Below are positions 29,246 through 37,763 of a stretch of 64,000 nt of DNA, piece after piece. Within the stretch, counting starts at the first letter, position 1. Every line of letters starts with the position of its first letter. Below the pieces are notes generated by a model that saw nothing but the letters and a program-made list of their open reading frames with translations, had not been told where the DNA came from and did not search any database. This DNA is from an uncultured Peptostreptococcaceae bacterium. GTDB lineage: Bacteria > Bacillota > Clostridia > Peptostreptococcales > Anaerovoracaceae. The stretch spans positions 1 to 64,000 of the forward strand of contig CATJIF010000088.1 in assembly GCA_949740445.1 (NCBI GenBank). The letters run 5' to 3'. The translations under genes were made by a program, and so were the position numbers.

Positions 29246-29378
29246 GAATATACTAAATTCAGCTTCCAAAACGCAGCAACAATGGTAAAATGGAGCTACA
29301 GAAGAAAATCGTTTAAGTTGAGGAACAGACAGACCTGGCGTTTTATGCGAAGTCTTACTACTGGCAGGAGAGCAAAGC

Positions 29379-30410
29379 ATGAAGAAAAGACAGTACAGAA
29401 ACAAGAGGCGTTTGCGTTTAATTCCCCTGATATTGGGGCTTTACGGAGGATTTCTCGGCCTCGGCCTGGTGGCGATAGGCTTTAGCGAGAGGGGGGAAGC
29501 TGTAGGAATCATCCGTCTTTTGGTGGGGCTTGCCATGGCCTGCTTCGGGATATACGGAATATGGGATGGCCTGCGCGACCTGGTGCGACCGGAGAAACAG
29601 CAGGAACAGCATCCGCTTACGCAGTACATACTGACAGACAGCAGCGGCAACCGAAGCTCCCATATTTCCACAGAGCGGCTGCAGGAGCTGCTGGCAGCTC
29701 TTGAAGAAAATGGAGGCGGGTTTCACATTCAGCCCCTGCCGCCACTCGATCTCTCAAAGCGGGGTGCTCTCGTACAGATTTCTTGCATGGCCGGGCAACC
29801 CATCACGTTGATGGCGTTTTTCCGCAAGCCGGAAGGCGGCTGGCAGCTCTGCACGAAATCTGTGCCGCCGGATGCGGCAAAAGCCTGGCTGCAGCAGCTT
29901 GTTTCCGCAAGCCCGGAATTTTCCGGCTGGGAGATGACTGAGGACATTGCAGCTTCTCAGGAGGCAGAGACAAAAGAAGATCAAGTCTTCGGAAACCGGG
30001 TACTGCAAAGCCAGAGGGGTGTTTACACAGTCTGGCACCAACTGTTGGTTATCTTTGGGGAAAGCTGGCACGATGAGCACAAATTCTTTTCTGCCAGAGA
30101 TGTACAGCTGGCCGTGGACGGTGTTTCTGACGGCAAATACCAGAAGGCGGTTCTGGAATGGGGGAGAGACACCTTTTATCTGCTTCCCGGCGTTCAAAAT
30201 CAGCTGATGGTCGTCTGGTGTACAAACCAGACAGAGAAGGGGGAAGCCGCTTTCTTAAGGCGAGAGGGAACCGCAACCCAGGTAAATTTCTGGCTGGTTA
30301 ATTATATAGAGCACGGATATATGGAAAGCACGGGAGGCTGGGCGGACATTACCGCCCAGGTAGAAAAAGAGCTGAAAAAGGGGGAACGGAAACATGGGAA
30401 ACTATTTTAG
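29379..30410 (+). CDS. Unknown membrane-anchored protein
   Basis: A 343-residue protein with a very basic N-terminus (KKRQYRNKRRLRL) followed by two transmembrane helices at about 14-35 and 41-62, then a large cytoplasmic part. That part has two mixed alpha/beta stretches, around 95-195 and 215-335. No family recognised. AGGAG lies 10 bases before the ATG. Its end overlaps the Sel1-repeat gene by 17 bases, so the two are cotranscribed and may work together. Composition is like the chromosome. Confidence 0.68.
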   Translation: MKKRQYRNKRRLRLIPLILGLYGGFLGLGLVAIGFSERGEAVGIIRLLVGLAMACFGIYGIWDGLRDLVRPEKQQEQHPLTQYILTDSSGNRSSHISTERLQELLAALEENGGGFHIQPLPPLDLSKRGALVQISCMAGQPITLMAFFRKPEGGWQLCTKSVPPDAAKAWLQQLVSASPEFSGWEMTEDIAASQEAETKEDQVFGNRVLQSQRGVYTVWHQLLVIFGESWHDEHKFFSARDVQLAVDGVSDGKYQKAVLEWGRDTFYLLPGVQNQLMVVWCTNQTEKGEAAFLRREGTATQVNFWLVNYIEHGYMESTGGWADITAQVEKELKKGERKHGKLF

Positions 30411-31626
30411 CGACGTGGTGGATAAAGCCATCGAGGATCTTTACTATTGCTGCGATAATGACAGAGCAAAAGCGGCGGCAGATGCCCTCGTGCTTGCGGC
30501 GAAGGAGGGGGATGGCGATGCCTGCTACATCCTCTCCCGCTGCTTTTCCGGCTCGTGCTACAGCTGGGAATACCATCCGTTTCAGGAAAATGAAGCGGCG
30601 GCGTACGCCATGCTTCATCAGGCAATCAGCCAGGGAAGCGCTGCGGCAGTGCTGGGGGCCCTGCGGATGGATATGCTGACCCCGGAATTTCGGGAGATGA
30701 TGCCCTTTAAGAGCATTCGGGAAGCCTGGGATGTGATTTATGAAAAAGCATCAGCCGGAAGCCCGTTCTGCCAGTACATGATCGGAAATACCTATTATTT
30801 TCTGGACGTGATTGAGATAGAGGACCGCGCAGAGCGCGAGTTTGAAAGCCGAACCGCGTGGGATAACTGGCGGCGGGAACAAATGGAGCAAAGCATCCCC
30901 TGGTTTGAACAGGCGTTTTCCGGCGGCATGACACTGGCGGGGCGGAATTACTACCATTATTACCAAAGAGGCAGAGGGGATTTGATCGCGCCCGACCCCG
31001 CAAAGGCGGTAGAGGTGATGCAGCAGGGAGCGCAGCTTGGCTATCCGGAGTGGATGCACGCCTTTGCCGCGTACCTGGCCTACGACGCAAACCAGCCGGA
31101 GGAAGGCCTTTCCTGGGCCATTAAGGCGGCGGAGGCGGGCCATCTGTGGAGCTGGCACGTTGTGGGAGATATCTATTGGGAGGGCAAGGCTGTGGAGCGA
31201 AACCTGACGTACGCGCTGGAGTGCTTTGAGAAAACAGCCAAATACGGAAACGACCCTTACGCCTGCCGTCAGGCGGGGGCCATGTATTTCCGGGGCCTGG
31301 GAACCGCCCAGGACTACGCCCGGGCGGTGCAGTACCTGGAGATGGACCCCACGGAAGACAAGCGGTTTGACCTGCTGGGGCTGTGCTATCTGCTGGGATA
31401 TGGCTGCCTTCAGAATGTGGAGTATGGCCGGAAGCTGCTGGAGCGAAGCGAAAAGACCTGGTATCGCGATTACGCTTTGGGAATGATGTACGCCGAGGGA
31501 CTGGGCGTGCGGGAGGATATAGAAAAGGGCGTGGAATACCTGAAAGCTGCCGGAAACTACGAACCGGCCCAGGAGGCGCTGAAGAACTACAAAAAGAGCT
31601 GGTTCGGCGTCTGGCGGCGGAAATAG
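30394..31626 (+). CDS. Sel1-repeat protein
   Basis: A 410-residue all-helical protein of Sel1-like (TPR-type) repeats. Examples of the unit are WSWHVVGDIYWEGKAVERN, ACRQAGAMYFRGLGTAQD and YALGMMYAEGLGVREDIEKG, with the spacing AxxxLGxxYxxGxGVxxD. No signal peptide, so it probably acts as a cytoplasmic scaffold. Sel1 proteins mediate protein contacts in signalling and, in some bacteria, occur near toxin-immunity loci. The ATG at 30394 lies inside the end of the preceding gene. It is intact. Confidence 0.87.
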   Translation: MGNYFSDVVDKAIEDLYYCCDNDRAKAAADALVLAAKEGDGDACYILSRCFSGSCYSWEYHPFQENEAAAYAMLHQAISQGSAAAVLGALRMDMLTPEFREMMPFKSIREAWDVIYEKASAGSPFCQYMIGNTYYFLDVIEIEDRAEREFESRTAWDNWRREQMEQSIPWFEQAFSGGMTLAGRNYYHYYQRGRGDLIAPDPAKAVEVMQQGAQLGYPEWMHAFAAYLAYDANQPEEGLSWAIKAAEAGHLWSWHVVGDIYWEGKAVERNLTYALECFEKTAKYGNDPYACRQAGAMYFRGLGTAQDYARAVQYLEMDPTEDKRFDLLGLCYLLGYGCLQNVEYGRKLLERSEKTWYRDYALGMMYAEGLGVREDIEKGVEYLKAAGNYEPAQEALKNYKKSWFGVWRRK

Positions 31627-31746
31627 CGGAGCAACGCTTGCGTATCCGGAGATTCGGATAGCGATTGCAAGAGGGCGAAAAGCCCCAATAGCGACCTGGC
31701 GCCGGGCCGAGGTTTATCGAGATGGATTGTAACAGGAGGAACGACC

Positions 31747-32874
31747 ATGGGATTATTCGGAAAAAAGAAGGGAAATCAACCGGAAGGGGGCTGTGAAAAA
31801 AAGCCGGGAGAAAAGCAGCAGGAAAAACCGCAGGAAATGAAGGTATATATCCAGGGAGCTGGCGGAACCATCGTTACCAAGTCGATTCTCAACGGGACAT
31901 CGAAGCTGAAGTGGATGTTCCGGCAGGACAGCGGCCACGGAAACGGATGGGTGGCCTTCGGGGACAGAGATACCCAGGAATACGTAGACGATGCAAAAAA
32001 TATGGCCATCGTGGATTTTAATACGCTGGCCAATATAGAACCCGCGGTAGTCAACATTTTCTATATGCCGATGGGAAGCGACCTGGAATTCCGCTCGGAT
32101 GCCACCGGAACATACTTTGTGGATACGAAAACCGGAAAAGAAATCCGGGAACAGGTGAAGCATCCAGCCCAGATTGCCTTCGAAAAGAACCTGAAATTCT
32201 TAAATAAAGAGGCGTATCCGGAAGAGTTTTTCCAGATGTTATTTACGGAAAACGATAAAATCAAGGTAGTTCGGGCGGGAGAAGCGGATTTTCCCACCGG
32301 AGAGGTAGTGCTGGCAGACCCGATTGCTTATCTGGGAAGCCGCTACGAGACGGTTTTAGACAAGCGGATTCCTGCGGGAAGCTACCCGGTGGAGCTGTCC
32401 ATCTGCCGCTCCCGCATTGCCGGCCTGCGGATTGCCGCCGCAAAGCTTTTCCTCAGCGAAACGCCGGTTGCCCGCTATGAGATCGCCATGCCGAAAGGGA
32501 AGCAGGGAGAGGATTTAGGAAAGCCGGGCGTCTTTACCTTTTTTGGTGTAGATACAGGGCTTGCCTGTTTTGCGGATAAGAGGGTTTCCGAGGAGAACCA
32601 GGCATTTTTCGAAGCGTGGGCAAAGGAAAATCCGGAGAAAAACAAATATACAGACTATTTTAAGGCGCTGTTTCAGAAAAGCTACGAGGCGAATCCGGAG
32701 GTTCAGAACCCGGGTGGAAGCTTTCTGGAGTGGAAGCTGCCGGAGAGTGGACAGCGGACAGTGCTGTTTTCCAGCGGCATGGGAGACGGCATATACAGTG
32801 GATACTGGGGGCTGGATGCAGCAGGGGAACCTGTCTGCCTGGTGGCGCTGTTTATGAATCCGGAGTATTTCTGA
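31747..32874 (+). CDS. DUF2185 + DUF4241 fusion protein, immunity-like
   Basis: The 375-residue product starts with a charged linker (1-30). A DUF2185 (Imm33-type) domain follows: GAGGTIVTKSILNGTSKLKW, GWVAFGDRDTQEYVDD and VVNIFYMPMGSDLEF, about residues 32-120. The C-terminal half (about 190-375) resembles DUF4241: PAGSYPVELSICRS, FTFFGVDTGLACFADK and SSGMGDGIYSGYWGLDAAG. DUF2185 is described as an immunity-protein family in polymorphic-toxin systems; DUF4241 is often found beside such genes. AGGAGG (31735-31740) sets the start. No toxin gene is next to it. Confidence 0.8.
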   Translation: MGLFGKKKGNQPEGGCEKKPGEKQQEKPQEMKVYIQGAGGTIVTKSILNGTSKLKWMFRQDSGHGNGWVAFGDRDTQEYVDDAKNMAIVDFNTLANIEPAVVNIFYMPMGSDLEFRSDATGTYFVDTKTGKEIREQVKHPAQIAFEKNLKFLNKEAYPEEFFQMLFTENDKIKVVRAGEADFPTGEVVLADPIAYLGSRYETVLDKRIPAGSYPVELSICRSRIAGLRIAAAKLFLSETPVARYEIAMPKGKQGEDLGKPGVFTFFGVDTGLACFADKRVSEENQAFFEAWAKENPEKNKYTDYFKALFQKSYEANPEVQNPGGSFLEWKLPESGQRTVLFSSGMGDGIYSGYWGLDAAGEPVCLVALFMNPEYF

Positions 32875-32915
32875 TCGTTATCAGAGGCATTGAAAAGGGG
32901 AGAAACATAGAAACG

Positions 32916-33422
32916 ATGAATGCAGAAGCGCTGAAACAATATATTCATTCGAACTGGGATGACCTGCCTCGCAGCAGAAGTGAAAAATATTATTTTGTCA
33001 GAATGGATGCTGCGGATATCGGGAAGGCTGTTTCGGAAATCCAATATCAATTGTCCGTGGAAGTTCCGAGGGATTTGCAAGTATTTTACAAAGAGGTGGG
33101 GTTTGGATTTCTTTGGCTGCATCTCAAGCAGAAAAAGGGGCTTTACAGAATACTTTCACCGGAGGAGCTGCTGGATATATACTTTGAACCGGATGATGAC
33201 ATGCTCGATGATTTTGCAACCTATCGGGAGAATGCATGGAACAATCTGGAAGACAATAGTCTGTTGACATTTTGCCTTTTTGGAGAGGAGGATAGCCTGC
33301 TTTACATCGGATTGTCTGATGGAGCAATTTACTATCTTTCCCCAAGATATAAAATAGCAAATTCTCTAAATGAGTTTTTAGAACTGCTGGATCAAACGGT
33401 GGATTATTTCCTGAGTGACTGA
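32916..33422 (+). CDS. SMI1/KNR4 (SUKH) family protein
   Basis: A 168-residue protein. EVPRDLQVFYKEVGFGFLW matches the opening helix-strand of SUKH proteins, YRILSPEELLDIYF and LTFCLFGEEDSLLYIGLSDG the middle, and IANSLNEFLELLDQ the final helix. The ATG at 32916 has AGGGGAG 14 bases upstream, a loose fit; the frame is open further upstream but overlaps the preceding gene. It follows the DUF2185/DUF4241 gene by about 40 bases and is probably in the same operon. It is the fourth SUKH-type gene in this region. Confidence 0.75.
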   Translation: MNAEALKQYIHSNWDDLPRSRSEKYYFVRMDAADIGKAVSEIQYQLSVEVPRDLQVFYKEVGFGFLWLHLKQKKGLYRILSPEELLDIYFEPDDDMLDDFATYRENAWNNLEDNSLLTFCLFGEEDSLLYIGLSDGAIYYLSPRYKIANSLNEFLELLDQTVDYFLSD

Positions 33423-33548
33423 GCGGTGGCTGCGCGCTTCAACCATTGTCGTATTTTTAGGACAAAAGTGCGGCTCCGGTATGCAGTTATAATTTTCCAG
33501 GAAATATAAATAAAATACCCAAAGAGAAGGAATTAAAGGAGAACAAAG

Positions 33549-33875
33549 ATGAAAGTATTTGATATGGACTATAAACTGTTGGATGAAATGTATCAAGATG
33601 AATACTTTCCTGACTTTCTGGTGGATAAGGTGAAAGCAGAGCTTCAACGGGTGATCGACTTGCTGGAGAGCGGCGAAACTAACGAAGAGGTGATACAGAA
33701 AGCGCTGGATGATGCGGTCTGCGCCATCAATGATTTGCAGGAGGAATTTGAAGAAAACGACAGTGAGATCGAAACCGTGGCCCGGGACTGCATCGGGGAA
33801 AGCGTGGCTTATATTTTGGAGTGGTTTGGCATTTCGATTGACATAGAAGAAGCCATCCGGGAACGGGACTGGTAG
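33549..33875 (+). CDS. DUF5713 family protein
   Basis: A small acidic protein of 108 residues. DEMYQDEYFPDFLVDKVK, then AINDLQEEFEENDSEIETVARD and a final EEAIRERDW match the DUF5713 family as I recall it; no function has been assigned. AAAGGAG is 8 bases before the ATG. It follows the SUKH gene with a gap of 126 bases. Confidence 0.75.
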   Translation: MKVFDMDYKLLDEMYQDEYFPDFLVDKVKAELQRVIDLLESGETNEEVIQKALDDAVCAINDLQEEFEENDSEIETVARDCIGESVAYILEWFGISIDIEEAIRERDW

Positions 33876-33919
33876 AGGCTGTAATTTTATAAGAAAAAAT
33901 TAACAGGAGGATTGTTATC

Positions 33920-34693
33920 ATGGGACTTGATATTTACGCTGGCACAATGACCCGATACTATGCGCATAATTGGAAAACTGTCACTGAGCAATGGGCAGAG
34001 GAAAATGGATATACGTTTCATCGCATTACTCCAGGCGGCGATGGAATTTCAGACAATGAAACAATATCCCCTGCTGAAATTCAGGCAGGAATTAAAAACT
34101 GGCAAGAGCAGATGCTGTCTGCAATCACCCAGCCAGGTCAAAAACCTTATGCGCCGTGGGCAGAAGATAACGAGAAACCCTATTATACGGACAAACCGGA
34201 TTGGGATGCGTTCGTCGCCATGCTGCTGGTTGCCGCCTGTCTTGTCTATGGGGAGCCAATACCGGACACAGTAGAAAAGGATCAGCTGTTTTTAGATCAT
34301 CCTTTCATTGAACGGCTTTCAGAAGATCAGGAAAAGGTCTGGTCGCTGTTTCGAGGAGCGTCCTGCTGGATTCCACTTTCGGACAGCTTCTTATTCCAGG
34401 CGCCAATGCCAAACGGCAATCAAACGGTAATTGCTACCACAGCGGCACTCCGCAGGGAGTTAGAGTGGCTTAATGAGATGGCGTGGCAGGCAGAAGAGGC
34501 TACGATTCTCCACTGGGGCAAAACTGAGGGCTACCCGACAGATGGCAGTATCGACGCAGGTGGCGCTGTAACGATGGAGGCCGAACACAGCCGATACGAC
34601 ACGCAGTCCCTGGCAAAGTATGCTTTTTCTCTCCTTTATCAGGCACTGAAATTTGCCGAGGAAAATCAAGTACCAGTCCTGCTGGATTATTAA
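33920..34693 (+). CDS. Conserved hypothetical protein
   Basis: A 257-residue soluble protein starting MGLDIYAGTMTRYYAHNWKT, a start I associate with uncharacterised proteins of gut Clostridia but cannot tie to a named family. It is acidic, with many Trp and Tyr residues and no membrane segment. AGGAGG (33904-33909) supports the start. It is the last cytoplasmic gene of the immunity-like run. Confidence 0.65.
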   Translation: MGLDIYAGTMTRYYAHNWKTVTEQWAEENGYTFHRITPGGDGISDNETISPAEIQAGIKNWQEQMLSAITQPGQKPYAPWAEDNEKPYYTDKPDWDAFVAMLLVAACLVYGEPIPDTVEKDQLFLDHPFIERLSEDQEKVWSLFRGASCWIPLSDSFLFQAPMPNGNQTVIATTAALRRELEWLNEMAWQAEEATILHWGKTEGYPTDGSIDAGGAVTMEAEHSRYDTQSLAKYAFSLLYQALKFAEENQVPVLLDY

Positions 34694-34793
34694 ACGGCCG
34701 AGAAGGAATTATGGGTGCTTCCTCTGCGACCGCATCAATGGAGCATAGCATAGGACTTCCCGAAAAAGAGTATAGGAAAGGAAGCGGAAAACC

Positions 34794-36074
34794 GTGAATC
34801 GAACAGTCGTATTGTGCATCGCAACAATACTGCTCCTGCCGCTTTTCCTGGCAGGATGCAGCAGGGAGTATCGGGAAAGCCGCAGGGAGATCGACCGCCT
34901 CTATCAGCTGGCAGAGGAGGTTGCAGAGGACCGGGCCACAGCGCTGGTCGCGGAAAAATACGGGATCGAAGCAATGGCGCAGGGGCATTGGGTGCAGGCG
35001 ACCTACGATTTTTTTACCACCGATCCCAACCCTAACGTGGTGGTCTTTTTGGAATGCGAAGATAAAAAATTCTGCGCAATGGTCAACCTGCAGGACGAAA
35101 CCGTTTTTGTGGACAATTATCAGAGAGAAACAATCGACGCGCTGCTTCTGAGATACTTTACAGAGCTCTATGGACTGCCGCAGCCGCATGCAGCAGAAAT
35201 CACCTTTCGCCTGAAATCCTCTCCCGATTACCGCACAGCCCTGCCATTGGAATGGAAAGAAAAAGGCTTCGATCACACAAACATGGTAGATGTTTATGTT
35301 GAAAGTCAGACGGCAGAGGAGCTGCTTGCGCAGATTGATTTTCTGAGCTACCACGTGGCCTACCTGAACGCGGATGAACCATCCGATTGGAAGAATCGGA
35401 TGGTTCTTGCTTCCATTCCCATTCAAGCGGAGGACTGGCCGGTGTGCGAGGATGGCTATGTGGAATGGAACCTGCGCCTGTACGATTCGCCGGAGGCAGG
35501 ACTTGTAGATAAAAACACGCAGTCGCCGGAGATTGCCGGATACCGGTATTTCCGCCAGTGGCGGCGCACCTGCCTGAGGCATAAAGGCACAAAAGAACAG
35601 GAGCTGTCCGGCGAATCCTTTGTTTTCGACTCTTTGCAGTCGGAAGGAATGACGATTACCTCAAGGCTTTCCTCTCCCATAGAGGATATCGTGCGCATTT
35701 CGGAGAGAGAACCGGAGTGGAGCATTTCTTGGGGCGGCGGAGATGGCAGCGACAATAGCAATGTTCAGACCTACCGGCTGGTTTCCGACCTGTATGAGAT
35801 AACGCAGCCAAGCCCTGACAGCTCTTATGCTGCTGTGATGTACGTTCCCGCCGCTTTTACAGAACAATACGAAAACCCGCTGTACATCCTCTGCCGCGAC
35901 AAAGAGACAGGCGAGGTCAATGTACGAACGCAGATAGCTTCGCAGGAAGCACTGGATGCGCTGCCTGCGGATGAACACCGCAGGGATTACAAAATCCATT
36001 CCAACGGCGTCTGCGGCATGAGCATCGGTAAGCAATACGCTGTAGCGGAAAAAATCGGAGATGAGAGCGAATAA
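34794..36074 (+). CDS. Lipoprotein of unknown function
   Basis: A 426-residue predicted lipoprotein beginning at a GTG. The signal peptide is MNRTVVLCIATILLLPLFLAGC, with the lipobox LAGC cysteine at residue 22. The mature part has a helical start (about 25-60) and a large mixed region with no recognised domain. AAAGGAAG lies about 9 bases before the GTG. It is the second lipoprotein of the accessory region (the other is at 15364); the two show no clear similarity. A terminator follows. Confidence 0.78.
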   Translation: MNRTVVLCIATILLLPLFLAGCSREYRESRREIDRLYQLAEEVAEDRATALVAEKYGIEAMAQGHWVQATYDFFTTDPNPNVVVFLECEDKKFCAMVNLQDETVFVDNYQRETIDALLLRYFTELYGLPQPHAAEITFRLKSSPDYRTALPLEWKEKGFDHTNMVDVYVESQTAEELLAQIDFLSYHVAYLNADEPSDWKNRMVLASIPIQAEDWPVCEDGYVEWNLRLYDSPEAGLVDKNTQSPEIAGYRYFRQWRRTCLRHKGTKEQELSGESFVFDSLQSEGMTITSRLSSPIEDIVRISEREPEWSISWGGGDGSDNSNVQTYRLVSDLYEITQPSPDSSYAAVMYVPAAFTEQYENPLYILCRDKETGEVNVRTQIASQEALDALPADEHRRDYKIHSNGVCGMSIGKQYAVAEKIGDESE

Positions 36075-36087
36075 AAATAATTGGGCG

Positions 36088-36117
36088 AAGTTCATTAACA
36101 AAAAGTTCATTAACAAA
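36088..36117. repeat. Two tandem 15-bp repeats
   Basis: AAGTTCATTAACAAA occurs at 36088-36102 and again, perfectly, at 36103-36117, between the lipoprotein stop and its terminator. Only two copies; no spacers. Confidence 0.7.
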
Positions 36118-36137
36118 TAGAAAAGAGCTGTCACAAT

Positions 36138-36175
36138 AAAAAGGAGATGCTGGTTGCGGAGGCAGCTCCTTTTTT
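36138..36175 (+). terminator. Terminator after the lipoprotein gene
   Basis: AAAAAGGAG (36138-36146) pairs with CTCCTTTTT (36166-36174), loop of about 19 bases containing a weaker inner stem, then T's. Confidence 0.65.
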
Positions 36176-36264
36176 CGTGCGCCGAAATAAGAGAGAAATG
36201 GTTGAGCGCCAAAAGTTCATATTGTGAAAAAACGGTTCGAAATATGGGCTTTTTAAAAAACTGG

Positions 36265-36293
36265 TTGACAAGCGGGGAAAGTACAATTATAAT
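36265..36293 (+). promoter_or_regulatory. Consensus sigma-A promoter of the peptidase operon
   Basis: TTGACA (36265-36270), 17 bases, TATAAT (36288-36293): a perfect match. It lies about 80 bases before the chimeric ORF and should drive the three M20 peptidase genes. Confidence 0.85.
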
Positions 36294-36373
36294 ACACAAA
36301 ATTCAAAATAAGAAACACGAGTTCATAATTTGAACGCAATGTAAAAACGAGAATTTGGAAAGGAAGGCAGACC

Positions 36374-36574
36374 ATGATAAAACCGCGCGCATTAAAAAAG
36401 GGCGGCACCATCGGTGTGGTATCCCCGGCCAGCCCTTCGGAAAATAAGAGCGAAATCATCCGGGGCTGCAAGTTTTGCGGCAGGTGCCCGCAGGCCATGG
36501 AGATCTGCAAAGAGCAGGAGCCGGCATATAAAGAGATAGAAAAGGGACATTTTGTATATTGTCACAGGTGTTAA
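36374..36574 (+). pseudogene. Chimeric scar ORF: LD-carboxypeptidase start joined to oligopeptide-ABC ATPase end
   Basis: A 66-codon ORF with its own ribosome site (AAAGGAAGG). Residues 1-29 ([19 protein letters not shown]) are the start of an S66 LD-carboxypeptidase, including the conserved TIGVVSPAS. Residues 30-66 ([16 protein letters not shown], then GHFVYCHRC) are the last residues of an OppD/DppD-type ATPase, the oligo_HPY region with RCPxAMxxC and GHxVxCH. A deletion must have removed the rest of both genes and anything between them, leaving an in-frame join. The stop at 36572-36574 lies 1 base before the next start, so translation of the scar may now drive the first M20 gene. Confidence 0.85.
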
Positions 36575-36575
36575 G

Positions 36576-37763
36576 ATGGAAAAAATCAGAGCAGAATTGG
36601 CGAGAACGGACCTGGGCGTTTTGGTCAGCGAAATGATAAAAATTCCCAGCTATTCCTTTATGGAAAATCAGGAAAAGGAAATCGCATACTACATAAAAGG
36701 CTATTTTGACCGCGAGGGCATTCCGTGTGACGTGACGGAAATCGAGTCGGGCCGGTACAATGTAACGGCGGTGCTTCGGGGCAGCGGCAAGGGCCGGTCC
36801 CTGATGCTGTCCGGCCATCTGGATACGGTGCCTGCCTACGATATGGAGCAGGCGTTTTCCGGTGAAATCAGAGACGGGCGGGTCTTTGGCCGGGGAGCCT
36901 GCGATATGAAGGGGCCGCTTGCAGCGATGATGGCGGCAATGTCTGCCATCAAACGCAGCGGGAAAGCGCTTTCCGGCGACCTGTATTTTACGGGAGTTGC
37001 CGACGAAGAAGAGATGGGGAAGGGCGTAGCTTACCTGATTGCCCACGGCCCTCACGCCGATGGTGTTATCGTAGGAGAGCCGACGTCCCTGCACATTGCG
37101 CCGGGGCACAAGGGGCTGGAATGGATCGAAGTTTCTTTTGCCGGAAAAAAGGTGCACGGTGGCCGTCAGAAAGAGGGCATCAACGCCATTGAAATGGCTG
37201 CGCGCTTTATCCGGGAAATTTATGAGGGCTACACGCCGGTATTAGAATCCCGGGCCTATCCGGTGCTGGGCCCGCCGACCATCAATGTAGGAACTATCTG
37301 CGGAGGCGACCAGCCGAGCACGGTGGCAGACCACTGCACCCTGAAGCTCGACCGGCGCATGGTGCCGACAGAAACCATCGAGCAGGTTTACCGCGAGCTT
37401 GCGGAAATCGCAGAAAAGCTGCACCGGCAGGATGTCCGCTTCTCCTGCACTATACGGGATGTCTTTGAAGGAAACCAGCTTCTGCCCCACATTCCTTTTG
37501 TAACAGAAGAAACAGACCCTCTGATGCAGACGGTAAAAGAGGTGTATCGGGCCTGCGGCAGGGAAATCGTCATCGAACCGTTTCCGGCGTGGACCGATGC
37601 GGGCTTTCTCGCAGACCAGACATCGGCAAAGTGCATCATCGTCGGGCCGGGGGAGCTTCGCGTTGCCCATTCCGTGGATGAATGTATTGAGATCGCAGAG
37701 ATCCGCAGCGCCGCGGAAATCTATGCTGCCTGCGCGCTGTCTTACTGCGGGGAAGAGCGATGA
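36576..37763 (+). CDS. M20 family metallopeptidase (ArgE/DapE type)
   Basis: A zinc amidohydrolase that removes an acyl or amino-acid group from a small peptide substrate. The 395-residue product has the metal and catalytic residues: His81 and Asp83 in SGHLDTVP, Asp110 in GACDMKGP, Glu144/145 in ADEEEMGKG, Glu168 in GEPT and a His in VAHSVDE. The dimerisation domain lies at about 175-285. The ATG at 36576 has no clear ribosome site and may depend on coupling with the scar ORF; a TTG at 36552 is an alternative. The next gene overlaps by ATGA. Together with the scar it suggests an ancestral peptide-uptake and degradation operon. Confidence 0.9.
   Translation: MEKIRAELARTDLGVLVSEMIKIPSYSFMENQEKEIAYYIKGYFDREGIPCDVTEIESGRYNVTAVLRGSGKGRSLMLSGHLDTVPAYDMEQAFSGEIRDGRVFGRGACDMKGPLAAMMAAMSAIKRSGKALSGDLYFTGVADEEEMGKGVAYLIAHGPHADGVIVGEPTSLHIAPGHKGLEWIEVSFAGKKVHGGRQKEGINAIEMAARFIREIYEGYTPVLESRAYPVLGPPTINVGTICGGDQPSTVADHCTLKLDRRMVPTETIEQVYRELAEIAEKLHRQDVRFSCTIRDVFEGNQLLPHIPFVTEETDPLMQTVKEVYRACGREIVIEPFPAWTDAGFLADQTSAKCIIVGPGELRVAHSVDECIEIAEIRSAAEIYAACALSYCGEER

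Noticed and set aside
36088-36117. Tandem repeat considered as a CRISPR fragment
   Set aside because: Only two adjacent 15-bp copies without a spacer and no cas gene in the window.
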